Assembly (NCBI GenBank): GCA_016795155.1
Contig: JAEUIE010000053.1
Coordinates: 62,001-126,000, forward strand
Source of the DNA: Planctomycetia bacterium
GTDB lineage: Bacteria > Planctomycetota > Planctomycetia > Gemmatales > HRBIN36
Reading direction: 5' to 3'
DNA length: 64,000 nucleotides
This document shows positions 53,801-61,829 of this stretch, piece by piece; the first letter of the stretch is position 1; the number at the start of each line of letters is the position of its first letter. Under the pieces are notes generated by a model, which made no database searches, was not told the DNA's origin, and saw only the letters and a list, made by a program, of their open reading frames with translations. The translations under genes and the position numbers were made by a program.

Positions 53801-54592
53801 TGAGTGAATAATGTCGTGGTCGCGCATATCTGTCAAAAACATATGTCCTGGACAATGAGTTAATGCCAGAGTAGGTCGGGCAGCCATGATGGCTGCTTGG
53901 GGTGTTACGCCACAAGCCCAGAACACGGGTATTTCGCCTTCGTGAATCGTGACTGGATCACCAAAGTCTGGCTTGTTGATATCACGAATACCCAGTTCTG
54001 CCGGATCGCCCGCAAAGACTGGTGCGCCATGGGCCAGTGGCATTCTGCCAGACAAGTGTGATGCCAGATTGATCAGTTCGGGTTTGAGTGGACGCATCGA
54101 AACAACCAGTTCGCCTTCGAAAATGCCTGCTGCCCGGTTCTTTTGATTGGTGCGATACATCGGCACGTTGACATTCTGTTCCAGATGTCGCAGTGGCAGA
54201 TTCTCTTCGATCATTACCGATTCAAAAGAAAAGGAGCAACCCAGTAGGAAACTCACCAGGTCGTTTCTCCAAAACGCCTGGATATCAGTTGGTTGATCAA
54301 ACAGCACACCATCCTGGTACACAGCATAGCGAGGAAGATCGGTTCGTAAATCGGCACCCGGCGCTATATCGATTGGTTCCACCTGTCCCGCTTCCACCAC
54401 GCTTAGTAGTGGACATGCCTGCGGATTGCGTAAGCAAAACAGAAGAAAATCAAATGCATATTCTTTCGGAAGAACGACAAGGTTGGCTTGCACAAATCCC
54501 ATAGCAAGCCCTGAAGTCGGCTTGGTCCACTGGCCTGATCGGCTGGCCAAGCGTACTTCTTCAGCAGTTGAATGTGGTGAAAGTGGTTGCAT
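53795..54592 (-). CDS. YcsI/DUF1445-family putative hydro-lyase
   Basis: A 265-residue protein of the D-glutamate cyclase-like/YcsI family. Family blocks are visible in order: GFVQANLVVLPKEYAFDFLLFC, NPQACPLLSV, LPRYAVYQDGVL, FLLGCSFSFESVMI, VVSMRPL, and the ending THCPGHMFLTDMRD. Some relatives are hydro-lyases or D-glutamate cyclases; activity here is unproven. Stands alone, divergent from the PfkB gene. Confidence 0.88.
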   Translation of the reverse strand: MQPLSPHSTAEEVRLASRSGQWTKPTSGLAMGFVQANLVVLPKEYAFDFLLFCLRNPQACPLLSVVEAGQVEPIDIAPGADLRTDLPRYAVYQDGVLFDQPTDIQAFWRNDLVSFLLGCSFSFESVMIEENLPLRHLEQNVNVPMYRTNQKNRAAGIFEGELVVSMRPLKPELINLASHLSGRMPLAHGAPVFAGDPAELGIRDINKPDFGDPVTIHEGEIPVFWACGVTPQAAIMAARPTLALTHCPGHMFLTDMRDHDIIHSS

Positions 54593-54715
54593 AACTTCAT
54601 GGTAGGAATCTGTTCTATGACGGATAACAAAAAATACCTGAGTGCATGCTTATTGAAGCCCTTCCTCAGGATTGTAAGCTGAAAGCTGATAGTTGAACAA
54701 CCAAAGGTCCTGTCA

Positions 54716-55621
54716 ATGTCTTCAGTTCTGGTGATTGGAACAGTCGCGCTGGATACCATTCTGACCCCAACCGGTGAGGCTCCCATGGTGCTGGGTGGCT
54801 CCGCAACTTATTTCTCTTGGGCTGCCAGCTATTTCAGTAAAGTGCATCTCGTCGGAATCGTCGGCGATGATTTCCCGCAACAGCATCAAGATATGTTTAT
54901 CAACCGTGGGATTGATACAACTGGGCTGATGGTGAAGCCTGGTGGGAAAACCATGTTCTGGCGAGGTCGATACTTTGACGATATGAATCAGCGTGAGACC
55001 TTGGAGTTCTCGCCCAACGTTCTCACGGAGTTTGATCCGCAACTTCCTGCCATTTATCGAAAAATACCTTATGTATTTCTCGCAAATACCCATCCCAAAC
55101 TGCAGATGCAGGTATTGGAACAAGTGGAAACGCCAGAACTGGTGGTAGCTGACACGATGGATCATTGGATCAACAACACACGTGAAGATCTACTACAATT
55201 GTTACCCAAACTGGATGGATTGGTTTTGAATGATGGCGAAGCCAAACTGCTCACAGGCGAACAGAATCTGATTCGCGCTGGAGAAAAGGTCCGTGAAATG
55301 GGCCCCAGTTTTGTAATCGTTAAAAAGGGCGAGCATGGCTCTTATCTGGTAACAAAAGATGGCCCCTTCCTGCTGCCAGGCTACCCGACGAAAACGGTTC
55401 TCGATCCCACCGGTGCAGGGGATAGTTTCGCGGGCGGCCTGATGGGATACCTGGCATCTGATACCAGCCGAGCACCTGGTTCATTGCGACGAGCTATTGC
55501 CTATGGTTCCATTGTCGCCAGCCTGACAGTAGAAGGATTCGGCCTTAATCGTTTAAAAGAGGCTACTCGTTACGACATCAATCATCGACTTGAAGAATAT
55601 CGTGCAATGCTCGCCTTTTGA
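54716..55621 (+). CDS. PfkB-family carbohydrate/nucleoside kinase
   Basis: A 301-residue ribokinase-fold kinase. The first PfkB motif is APMVLGGSATYFSWAASYF with GIVGDDFPQ, and the catalytic anion-hole motif is DPTGAGDSFAGGLMGYLA near residue 235, with Asp as base. VLNDGEAKLLTG is typical of adenosine/sugar kinase members. Substrate not predictable. It starts 123 bases from the divergent YcsI-like gene. Confidence 0.92.
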   Translation: MSSVLVIGTVALDTILTPTGEAPMVLGGSATYFSWAASYFSKVHLVGIVGDDFPQQHQDMFINRGIDTTGLMVKPGGKTMFWRGRYFDDMNQRETLEFSPNVLTEFDPQLPAIYRKIPYVFLANTHPKLQMQVLEQVETPELVVADTMDHWINNTREDLLQLLPKLDGLVLNDGEAKLLTGEQNLIRAGEKVREMGPSFVIVKKGEHGSYLVTKDGPFLLPGYPTKTVLDPTGAGDSFAGGLMGYLASDTSRAPGSLRRAIAYGSIVASLTVEGFGLNRLKEATRYDINHRLEEYRAMLAF

Positions 55622-55709
55622 CAATAGGTGCATCCTCATGACTTTGAACTCTATCTCTGTTATAATCAGTCTGCGGGTAAATATTCCACCAGCAAGGCAA
55701 TAGGTATCG

Positions 55710-56132
55710 ATGAGTTCGCATCCCCCATGTTTGCCTCACGTGCTGGCAATGATTATCTGCGATATGGTAATCGATGATCGCATCTCTGGAAAGAAAAGTC
55801 TCATCGGACTGTTCGATGCTATCGCGGCAGCGTCTCTCCCATGCCTGGTGAATGAGTTGTTTGTCTTCGTGGCTCTGACTGAAGGACATGGAGAATTGAC
55901 GATACACTTGCGTTGCGTCAAAGCATCATCTAATGAAGAACTTTTTGATACTGAAACAGAAGTGAATTTTCCCGACCCACTAAGTGTCGTTGAAGTCAAT
56001 TTTGGCCTTTGCGGGTGTGAGTTCCCTGAAGTAGGTGAATATCGCTTTCAGCTATTTGCAGCAGATAGTTTGCTATGTGAACGCAAGTTCCACGTGACGC
56101 AGGTGGAGCATGAAGCCGAGACTGAAGCCTGA
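55710..56132 (+). CDS. DUF6941-like hypothetical protein
   Basis: A 140-residue soluble protein, beta-rich, with PHVLAMIICDMVIDDRISGKKSLIGLFD at the start and ELFVFVALTEGHGELTIHLRC in the middle, which resembles the DUF6941 family of planctomycete and other bacterial proteins. Function unknown. AGG lies five bases before the ATG. The GNAT gene begins within its last 23 bases, so translation is probably coupled. Confidence 0.75.
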   Translation: MSSHPPCLPHVLAMIICDMVIDDRISGKKSLIGLFDAIAAASLPCLVNELFVFVALTEGHGELTIHLRCVKASSNEELFDTETEVNFPDPLSVVEVNFGLCGCEFPEVGEYRFQLFAADSLLCERKFHVTQVEHEAETEA

Positions 56133-57018
56133 TTCCTGGGAATGCCGACTGGCAAGCCCAATAGATTGGCGGGCCATGCTTTCCTGCTGGTATGGATTAG
56201 ATCAATATAGCTTGGAAATTGATACGTATTGCAGGCGGCTGCAGGAATCACCAGACTCTGCGAAACATTGCTGGCTGGCTATAAATCAACATATTATTGA
56301 TGGAGTGGCTTGGCTGATGCCACACTCGCCCAGTTTGTTTCATTGCTGGCCTGTTCGCAGTCGTTTTGAGTCACGTACCAGAACGCATCTTGCGTGCACA
56401 GTTAATTTGTGGAAAAGTGTCAGTGCATATCTGGCTTCTTTGAATGTTAATCAATGCCAGGCACTCATATCGACATCGGCTCTGGATGATTTGACTACGA
56501 TGGAGTCTCTCGGTTTCAAGCGAGTAGCAATGATCCATCGAATGCGTGTTAATGTCCATCAATGCAGTAATCCAGTAAAGAACAGATCAATCCATCTTGT
56601 CAGAGTAGTGGGGGAAAATTGGCACGAGTTTCAAAGTTGCTTTCGTTCAACCATGGTCAACAGTCTTGATGTACCAGAACTAAACGAGATACACTCTGGG
56701 GAGCAGCTAGGATCACAATATCTTGATCCTTCACTCATGAAGTATCTGATCTCCAATGAAATTCATCAAATGGCTGGTGTTGCAGTGCTGGAAACAGATG
56801 AAACTAACGGAGTGTTGAGATATCTGGGTATCGTCCCTGAATGCAGAAAACAGGGTTTAGCAACTCAAGCTTTGCAGATATTGATAGAACAGTTGAAATC
56901 GCTTTCTTGTGAGACGGTAGAAGTCAGGATGGATGCCAGGAACTTGCCCGCCTGTAGGCTGTATAACCGAACTGGGTTTGTTCATCTGGATGATGAAGAG
57001 TTGTTGATCGCAACTTGA
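56110..57018 (+). CDS. GNAT-family acetyltransferase
   Basis: A 302-residue protein with two GNAT-like halves: a degenerate N-terminal half (about 10-150) and a C-terminal acetyltransferase domain with VLRYLGIVPECRKQGLATQAL, the acetyl-CoA pyrophosphate-binding motif (RKQGLA), and NLPACRLYNRTGFVHLD. Such tandem GNATs acetylate small molecules or protein N termini; the acceptor is unknown. It overlaps the DUF6941-like gene by 23 bases and abuts the convergent gene at 57019. Confidence 0.85.
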   Translation: MKPRLKPDSWECRLASPIDWRAMLSCWYGLDQYSLEIDTYCRRLQESPDSAKHCWLAINQHIIDGVAWLMPHSPSLFHCWPVRSRFESRTRTHLACTVNLWKSVSAYLASLNVNQCQALISTSALDDLTTMESLGFKRVAMIHRMRVNVHQCSNPVKNRSIHLVRVVGENWHEFQSCFRSTMVNSLDVPELNEIHSGEQLGSQYLDPSLMKYLISNEIHQMAGVAVLETDETNGVLRYLGIVPECRKQGLATQALQILIEQLKSLSCETVEVRMDARNLPACRLYNRTGFVHLDDEELLIAT

Positions 57019-57558
57019 TTACTTGTCTTGAATTGCCTGAGTAACATTGCGGGCGATCGAATCATGTGGATTGGTGTATCCCTTTCCCCAAGTGACTTTT
57101 CCTTCTTTTGCAATGACAATATTCAGTGCGCCATCGCCACTGAGTTGCCAACCTGAAACATCGTAGATTTCACCATCGAAGTGATTCCAGGAAGAAGCCT
57201 GGAGTTTGATGGATTGCTGTGCTTTCGGAAGATACTCCTTGGCTTTCTCGGCATCCTTACTGATCCAGATGATGCACACCTGCACCTTTGGTACATCTTT
57301 TCGCAGATCATTCACAGCGGTGTCTATCTGCTTTAAAGAACGTGCAACAGGCCGGTCCCATTTATCACTTCGAACAAAAACAAAGATGGTTGGCTGGTTC
57401 TTGGATACTTTGCTCCACTCCAGCGATTTGCCTTGCTGATCACCGACGACCTGCATCGCCATTAAAGATGGAACTGCCTTCCCGGCTTCCGGGCCAGCAT
57501 TAATTTCGTTGTCGTCGAAACTTCCAGTCAAACATATCAGGGTGATGATCCAAAACAT
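57019..57558 (-). CDS. exported thioredoxin-fold protein lacking active-site cysteines
   Basis: A 179-residue protein with a signal peptide (MFWIITLICLTGSFD) and a redoxin-like fold: AVPSLMAMQVVGDQQGKSLEW, then strand TIFVFVRSDKWDRPVARSL where an active-site CxxC or TxxC would be, here SDKWDRP without Cys. The helix-strand order and an ending TNPHDSIARNVTQAI fit the family. It is probably not a thiol oxidoreductase. The start at 57558 has GGGAG six bases upstream; the frame is open to 57597. Confidence 0.72.
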   Translation of the reverse strand: MFWIITLICLTGSFDDNEINAGPEAGKAVPSLMAMQVVGDQQGKSLEWSKVSKNQPTIFVFVRSDKWDRPVARSLKQIDTAVNDLRKDVPKVQVCIIWISKDAEKAKEYLPKAQQSIKLQASSWNHFDGEIYDVSGWQLSGDGALNIVIAKEGKVTWGKGYTNPHDSIARNVTQAIQDK

Positions 57559-57673
57559 GATGTTCTCCCAGTCAGAAAATTTTATCCAACGAGACAAACT
57601 TGCAAAGTTTGAGAATGGCAGACATGATAAAAAATACTAATGTAACTCCTTCACTTTCGCGAGGAAAATATTC

Positions 57674-59491
57674 GTGGCCTTGATTGTACAGAAATTCGGT
57701 GGCAGCAGTGTTGCGACCAAAGACCTGATTATGAAGGCGGCTAGCAGAGCCATCCGGGCTAAGGAAGCAGGCAACCAGGTGATGGTGGTAGTGAGTGCCC
57801 GGGGAGATACTACAGACGAATTGATTGAATTAGCTCAGGAAATTTCTGATGCTAGCTCTGCACGCGAGATGGATATGCTGCTGGCAACCGGGGAGCAGAT
57901 CTCAATTGCATTAATGGCCATGGCTATTCAAAAACAAGGACATCAAGTTGTCAGCTTAACAGGTCCCCAGGCTGGCATTCATACAGACGACACATTTTCC
58001 AAGGCACGTATTCGGCGGATTGACACTCTACGATTGAAAACTCAGCTTGATGCAGGCAACATCATTATTGTAGCCGGTTTCCAGGGGCAGACGGATGCAG
58101 GAGAAATCACCACGTTGGGGCGAGGCGGCTCGGATACTACCGCAGTAGCTTTGGCTGCTGCCATGAAACATGATCCTTCAGCCAAGTATGTCGATACGCA
58201 ATGTGAAATCTATACTGATGTGGATGGAATCTACACAACAGATCCTCGCATTATCCCCAATGCTCGCAAGGTGCCCAGCATCAGTTACGAAGAATTGCTG
58301 GAACTGACCAGCATGGGTGCTGGAGTCATGCATTCCCGCAGTATCGAATTTGCGAGCAAATTTGGTGTGCCATTTCAAGTCCGCAACAGTTTCAGTGATT
58401 CTCCAGGTACATGGGTACTGCCAAACACAGACTGGACCCGGCAAACACCAGTCTGTGGTGTAGCCATCGTTCGTGAAGAGGCTCGCGTGCGGATTGCAGG
58501 GCTTCCGGATCAGCCCGGCATCAGCCATCGCATCTTTAGTTCGCTGGCCAGCCGAAAAATTGTCATAGACATGATCGCGCAGGCGTCGGGATCACAAGGT
58601 AAGGCAGAAATCGGTTTTACCCTGCTCAAAGGTGATATGCAGGCAGCATTAGATATTCTGCGACCGATCACCGATGAGTTAAAAGCTATCATTACTCATG
58701 TGGATTCTGTCAGTAAAGTGTCAATTGTTGGTGCTGGCATGCGTACACATACCGGCGTCGCTGCCAGCATGTTCAACGCTCTTGCAGAAGCCAAGGTAAA
58801 TATCAATCTCATTACTACCAGCGAAATCAAGATCACTGTTCTGGTTGATCGAAGGGATGGTGTTCGCGCGTTGAAAGCGGTGCATGAGGCATTTGGGTTG
58901 CACATTCTGAAACTACCAGCCGGTCAGATTAATCCCAGCAATTCGTCCAGCGATCAAACCAGAACTGCTGAAAGTCATCTGGTAGGGCAGCAGATAGTCT
59001 CCAATTTGGAGAATATGGAATCAATCGTAGTAACCGATGTAGTGAAAGACACGACACAGGGGCGCATCACGATACTCGATTTTCCCGATGTACCAGGGAA
59101 CTGTGCAAAAGTGTTCTCATCAATAGCCTTGGCCGGGGTGAATGTGGATTTAATTGTTCAATCCAGCGATGATAATGGAATTTCAGAACTGGCATTTACC
59201 GTACCACGGAACGACCTGCAGCGCGCCTTGGAACAAACACAACTGACATTCCCCAATATCAGCCCACAGTGTCGCGCTTTAGCAGATGCAGAAATCACCA
59301 AACTGACAATTTATGGAGTAGGTATTCGCTCCCAGACAGCAGTCGTTCAAAAAATGTTTGGAGCACTGGCGGAACGAGGCATCAACATTGACATGATTTC
59401 AACCAGTGAAATATGCGTCAGCGTCGTGGTGCATGAACGGCATGCTGAAATTGCGCTTTCTGCACTAAAGCAGGTATTTGGTATCAAATAA
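57674..59491 (+). CDS. lysC: aspartate kinase with four ACT domains
   Basis: A 605-residue aspartokinase, first step of the lysine/threonine/methionine pathway. The kinase domain (about 1-245) has VQKFGGSSVA, TTLGRGGSDTTA and TDVDGIYTTDPR. Two pairs of ACT domains follow (about 265-410 and 445-602), each with an AGV/GMR-type ligand loop (SIVGAGMRTHTGVA, TIYGVGIRSQTAVV). Usual LysC has one ACT pair and about 400 residues; the four-ACT form is known from cyanobacteria and likely gives extra amino-acid feedback. Start is GTG with GAGG nine bases upstream. Confidence 0.94.
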   Translation: MALIVQKFGGSSVATKDLIMKAASRAIRAKEAGNQVMVVVSARGDTTDELIELAQEISDASSAREMDMLLATGEQISIALMAMAIQKQGHQVVSLTGPQAGIHTDDTFSKARIRRIDTLRLKTQLDAGNIIIVAGFQGQTDAGEITTLGRGGSDTTAVALAAAMKHDPSAKYVDTQCEIYTDVDGIYTTDPRIIPNARKVPSISYEELLELTSMGAGVMHSRSIEFASKFGVPFQVRNSFSDSPGTWVLPNTDWTRQTPVCGVAIVREEARVRIAGLPDQPGISHRIFSSLASRKIVIDMIAQASGSQGKAEIGFTLLKGDMQAALDILRPITDELKAIITHVDSVSKVSIVGAGMRTHTGVAASMFNALAEAKVNINLITTSEIKITVLVDRRDGVRALKAVHEAFGLHILKLPAGQINPSNSSSDQTRTAESHLVGQQIVSNLENMESIVVTDVVKDTTQGRITILDFPDVPGNCAKVFSSIALAGVNVDLIVQSSDDNGISELAFTVPRNDLQRALEQTQLTFPNISPQCRALADAEITKLTIYGVGIRSQTAVVQKMFGALAERGINIDMISTSEICVSVVVHERHAEIALSALKQVFGIK

Positions 59492-59495
59492 GAAA

Positions 59496-59517
59496 GCTGG
59501 TTGTTTTCGCAACCAGC
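59496..59517. terminator. hairpin after lysC
   Basis: GCTGGTTG/CAACCAGC, a perfect 8-bp stem with loop TTTTCG, five bases after the lysC stop and before the convergent amidotransferase-like gene. No strong T-run on either strand. Confidence 0.6.
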
Positions 59518-59542
59518 CTGTGGGCGAGTAATTGATAATTCA

Positions 59543-60310
59543 TTAAGCTGCCAGTCGTAATCCGCTGACACCCTTCTGTGCACAGTTGCTGATAAAGGCT
59601 TCAAACAACTGCATATCTAATGCAGAAGCGGTTTCCGAATGGGGATGCCATTGAACGCCGATGCAGAACCAATGTGGATCAGTCGATTCATAGGCTTCAA
59701 TCACTCCATCCAGCGATAGAGCACAAACCTGGAATTTTGGTGCAACCTGCTTGATGGCTTGATGGTGGTAACTGTTGACTCGTATTTCACCACCGCCATA
59801 GATTTTATCAAGTAGTGTTTTAGGCATCAGGTTAATGGCATGACGATGAGGACCTCCTGTCAGATCTTTGTGAGGGAGTGCTTTGGGCATATCTTCAGGC
59901 AGATGCAGGTAAAGGCTACCACCGCAAATAACATTCAATTCATGCATACCTAATGCAACAGCCAGCACAGGCATCTTGCGTTCCATGATATACTTGCACA
60001 AAGCCCGGTCATAATCTTCGCGCTTCGCGGGCATCGGCTGAACAGCGGGGTGAGGCTCCATTCCCAACCGTTTGGGATCCATATCAAGTGGTCCACCTGC
60101 CAGAAGAAAACCATCTAGCCTGTCCAAAAGGGTATTGAGTTCCTGATCCTTGCAGACTGGTGGCAGGAAAATGGGCATTCCACCCGCAGCGTAGACAGCC
60201 TCTGCATAACCGGCATGTAGCCGCAGTTGTGCTCCAGCCATCTTCCCTGCCGGGACAAAATCCAGATTGATACCAATGAGTGGACGGGTCGGTGCCGACT
60301 GCTTGGCCAT
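59543..60310 (-). CDS. class I glutamine-amidotransferase-like (PuuD/C26) protein without catalytic cysteine
   Basis: A 255-residue protein of the gamma-glutamyl-GABA hydrolase (peptidase C26) family by its layout: RPLIGINLDF, LAGGPLDMDPKRLG, then MPVLAVALGMHELNVICGGSLY, HRHAINL, RVNSYHHQAIK and GVQWHPHSE. The nucleophile motif GICRGMQ is changed to AVALGMH, so the Cys is Ala119; the triad His222 remains but the following Glu is His224. A hydrolase mechanism is therefore unlikely. The frame is open to 60439, but ATG 60310 has AAGGA five bases upstream. A three-hairpin leader lies ahead. Confidence 0.85.
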   Translation of the reverse strand: MAKQSAPTRPLIGINLDFVPAGKMAGAQLRLHAGYAEAVYAAGGMPIFLPPVCKDQELNTLLDRLDGFLLAGGPLDMDPKRLGMEPHPAVQPMPAKREDYDRALCKYIMERKMPVLAVALGMHELNVICGGSLYLHLPEDMPKALPHKDLTGGPHRHAINLMPKTLLDKIYGGGEIRVNSYHHQAIKQVAPKFQVCALSLDGVIEAYESTDPHWFCIGVQWHPHSETASALDMQLFEAFISNCAQKGVSGLRLAA

Positions 60311-60333
60311 GAGGTTCCTTCCTCGATTGTTAA

Positions 60334-60407
60334 CCTGTCTGGTGCGGATCAAGACAGGCATGTTCCAGCACTCATCCATGAGTGCCCGCAGGCCAGATCG
60401 CCTGCGG
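60334..60407 (-). promoter_or_regulatory. three-hairpin 5' leader of the amidotransferase-like gene
   Basis: Three perfect stems in a row: CCGCAGGC/GCCTGCGG (60386-60407, loop 6), GCACTCAT/ATGAGTGC (60368-60385, opening to a tetraloop) directly adjoining it, and CCTGTCT/AGACAGG (60334-60358, loop 11). On the minus strand they precede the ATG at 60310. The predicted transcription start falls at the first base of the first stem. No known riboswitch motif is recognised. The rest of the 294-bp gap 60311-60604 holds the minus promoter and the ispG ribosome site. Confidence 0.55.
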
Positions 60408-60414
60408 CGGACAA

Positions 60415-60443
60415 AGTATAAAGTGATGCTTCTCTGCACACAA
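60415..60443 (-). promoter_or_regulatory. possible promoter of the amidotransferase-like gene
   Basis: On the minus strand TTGTGT (60443-60438) and TATACT (60420-60415, five of six) are 17 bases apart. The predicted start, near 60408, coincides with the 5' end of the hairpin leader. Confidence 0.45.
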
Positions 60444-60604
60444 CCCCAGTTCTTTTAGGCGTGATAGCGGGCTAAGTTGATGAAAACAAACGACTTATGT
60501 GTAAAGGTCTCAGTGACTGAAGAAATTTTCTTTGTTATTCTCTCTCTATTTTCAAAAGCCTGGACTAATAAACTGTACTTGCGAGTGAGTAAAAGGAATA
60601 CACC

Positions 60605-61765
60605 ATGACTGCGATGTACCAATCAATGTTTGCTAGACATAAAACCCGCGAAGTCATGGTGGGAGATGTTGGCATTGGAGGTGACAACCCCATCGTTGTT
60701 CAATCCATGACTACTCCTGACACTCATCATGTGAAGGAAGTAGTAGATCAAATTCGCCGTCTGGAAGAAGCAGGCTGCGAGCTTGTACGGGTTACTGTGC
60801 CCAAGCCTGAAGATGCCCATGCATTATCTGAAATCAAGAAACAGATTAAGATTCCACTTATTTGTGATATTCATTTTGATTACAAAATGGCACTTGCAGC
60901 CCTCGACCACCCGATTGATAAGATTCGCATCAATCCCGGGAACATCGGGGGCCTGGATCGTTACAAGCAAGTGGTACAGAAAGCCAAGGACAAAGGCATT
61001 CCCATGCGAATTGGGGTAAATGCTGGTTCGCTGGAACGCGAATTTGCCATGAAGTATGGCTATCCCTGTCCACCTGCGATGGTGGACAGCGCGCTTCGCT
61101 ATATCGAAGTAGCAGAAAGTCTTGGCTATCATGACATCATCGTGTCATTGAAATCGAGTGATATTATCACCGTGGTGGAGGCATATCGACTTTTTGCCAA
61201 GCAAGCCAACTATCCAACCCATATCGGTGTGACGGAAGCGGGTAAACCTCCATATGCAATCACCAAATCGGCATGCGGCATAGCCCCATTGCTGCTGGAT
61301 GGAATTGGCGACACCATTCGAATCAGCCTGTTAGGTGACCCAGTACCAGAAATCCAGGCTGCTTTTGACATTCTCCAGGCTACCCAACGCCGTGTGCGCA
61401 AACCTGAATTGATTGCCTGCCCCACCTGTGGCCGACTGGAGATCGATCTGGAGGGCATTATTGCACAACTCGAAAAGCGGCTGGAGGGCCGAAAAACTCC
61501 GATCAAGATTTCTGTGCTCGGTTGTGTGGTGAATGGGCCAGGCGAAGCCAAGGAAGCTGATCTGGGAATTGCAGCGGGCAAAGGCAAGGGCATGATATTT
61601 AAGCGTGGTGAGATGCTGCGAACCGTGCCTGAATCAGAAATGGTTGATGCCTTAATCGAAGAAATCAACAAATGGGAAATAGAAGAAAACTCTCTGGGAA
61701 AGGCACAGGGAGAGACGGAAGGTTTAGGACGTCGCAGAAAAACACTGCCTGTCATTCGATCATAA
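60605..61765 (+). CDS. ispG: 4-hydroxy-3-methylbut-2-enyl diphosphate synthase (IspG/GcpE)
   Basis: A 386-residue IspG, the [4Fe-4S] enzyme of the MEP isoprenoid pathway. The TIM barrel has NPIVVQSMTTPDTHHV, VRVTVPKPEDA, ICDIHFDYKMALAAL and RINPGNIGG; the Fe-S ligands lie in ACPTCGR and LGCVVNGPGEA. It is the compact bacterial type without the plant/Chlamydia insertion; the last about 25 residues are a basic extension. AAGGA seven bases before the ATG. It supplies precursors for enzymes such as the polyprenyl synthase at 24731. Confidence 0.95.
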   Translation: MTAMYQSMFARHKTREVMVGDVGIGGDNPIVVQSMTTPDTHHVKEVVDQIRRLEEAGCELVRVTVPKPEDAHALSEIKKQIKIPLICDIHFDYKMALAALDHPIDKIRINPGNIGGLDRYKQVVQKAKDKGIPMRIGVNAGSLEREFAMKYGYPCPPAMVDSALRYIEVAESLGYHDIIVSLKSSDIITVVEAYRLFAKQANYPTHIGVTEAGKPPYAITKSACGIAPLLLDGIGDTIRISLLGDPVPEIQAAFDILQATQRRVRKPELIACPTCGRLEIDLEGIIAQLEKRLEGRKTPIKISVLGCVVNGPGEAKEADLGIAAGKGKGMIFKRGEMLRTVPESEMVDALIEEINKWEIEENSLGKAQGETEGLGRRRKTLPVIRS

Positions 61766-61829
61766 CGCTTGCAGAGTCTGTTGGTTACGTACACAATTAA
61801 GCAAGATGAGTGTTAGAAGGATATTCTGA

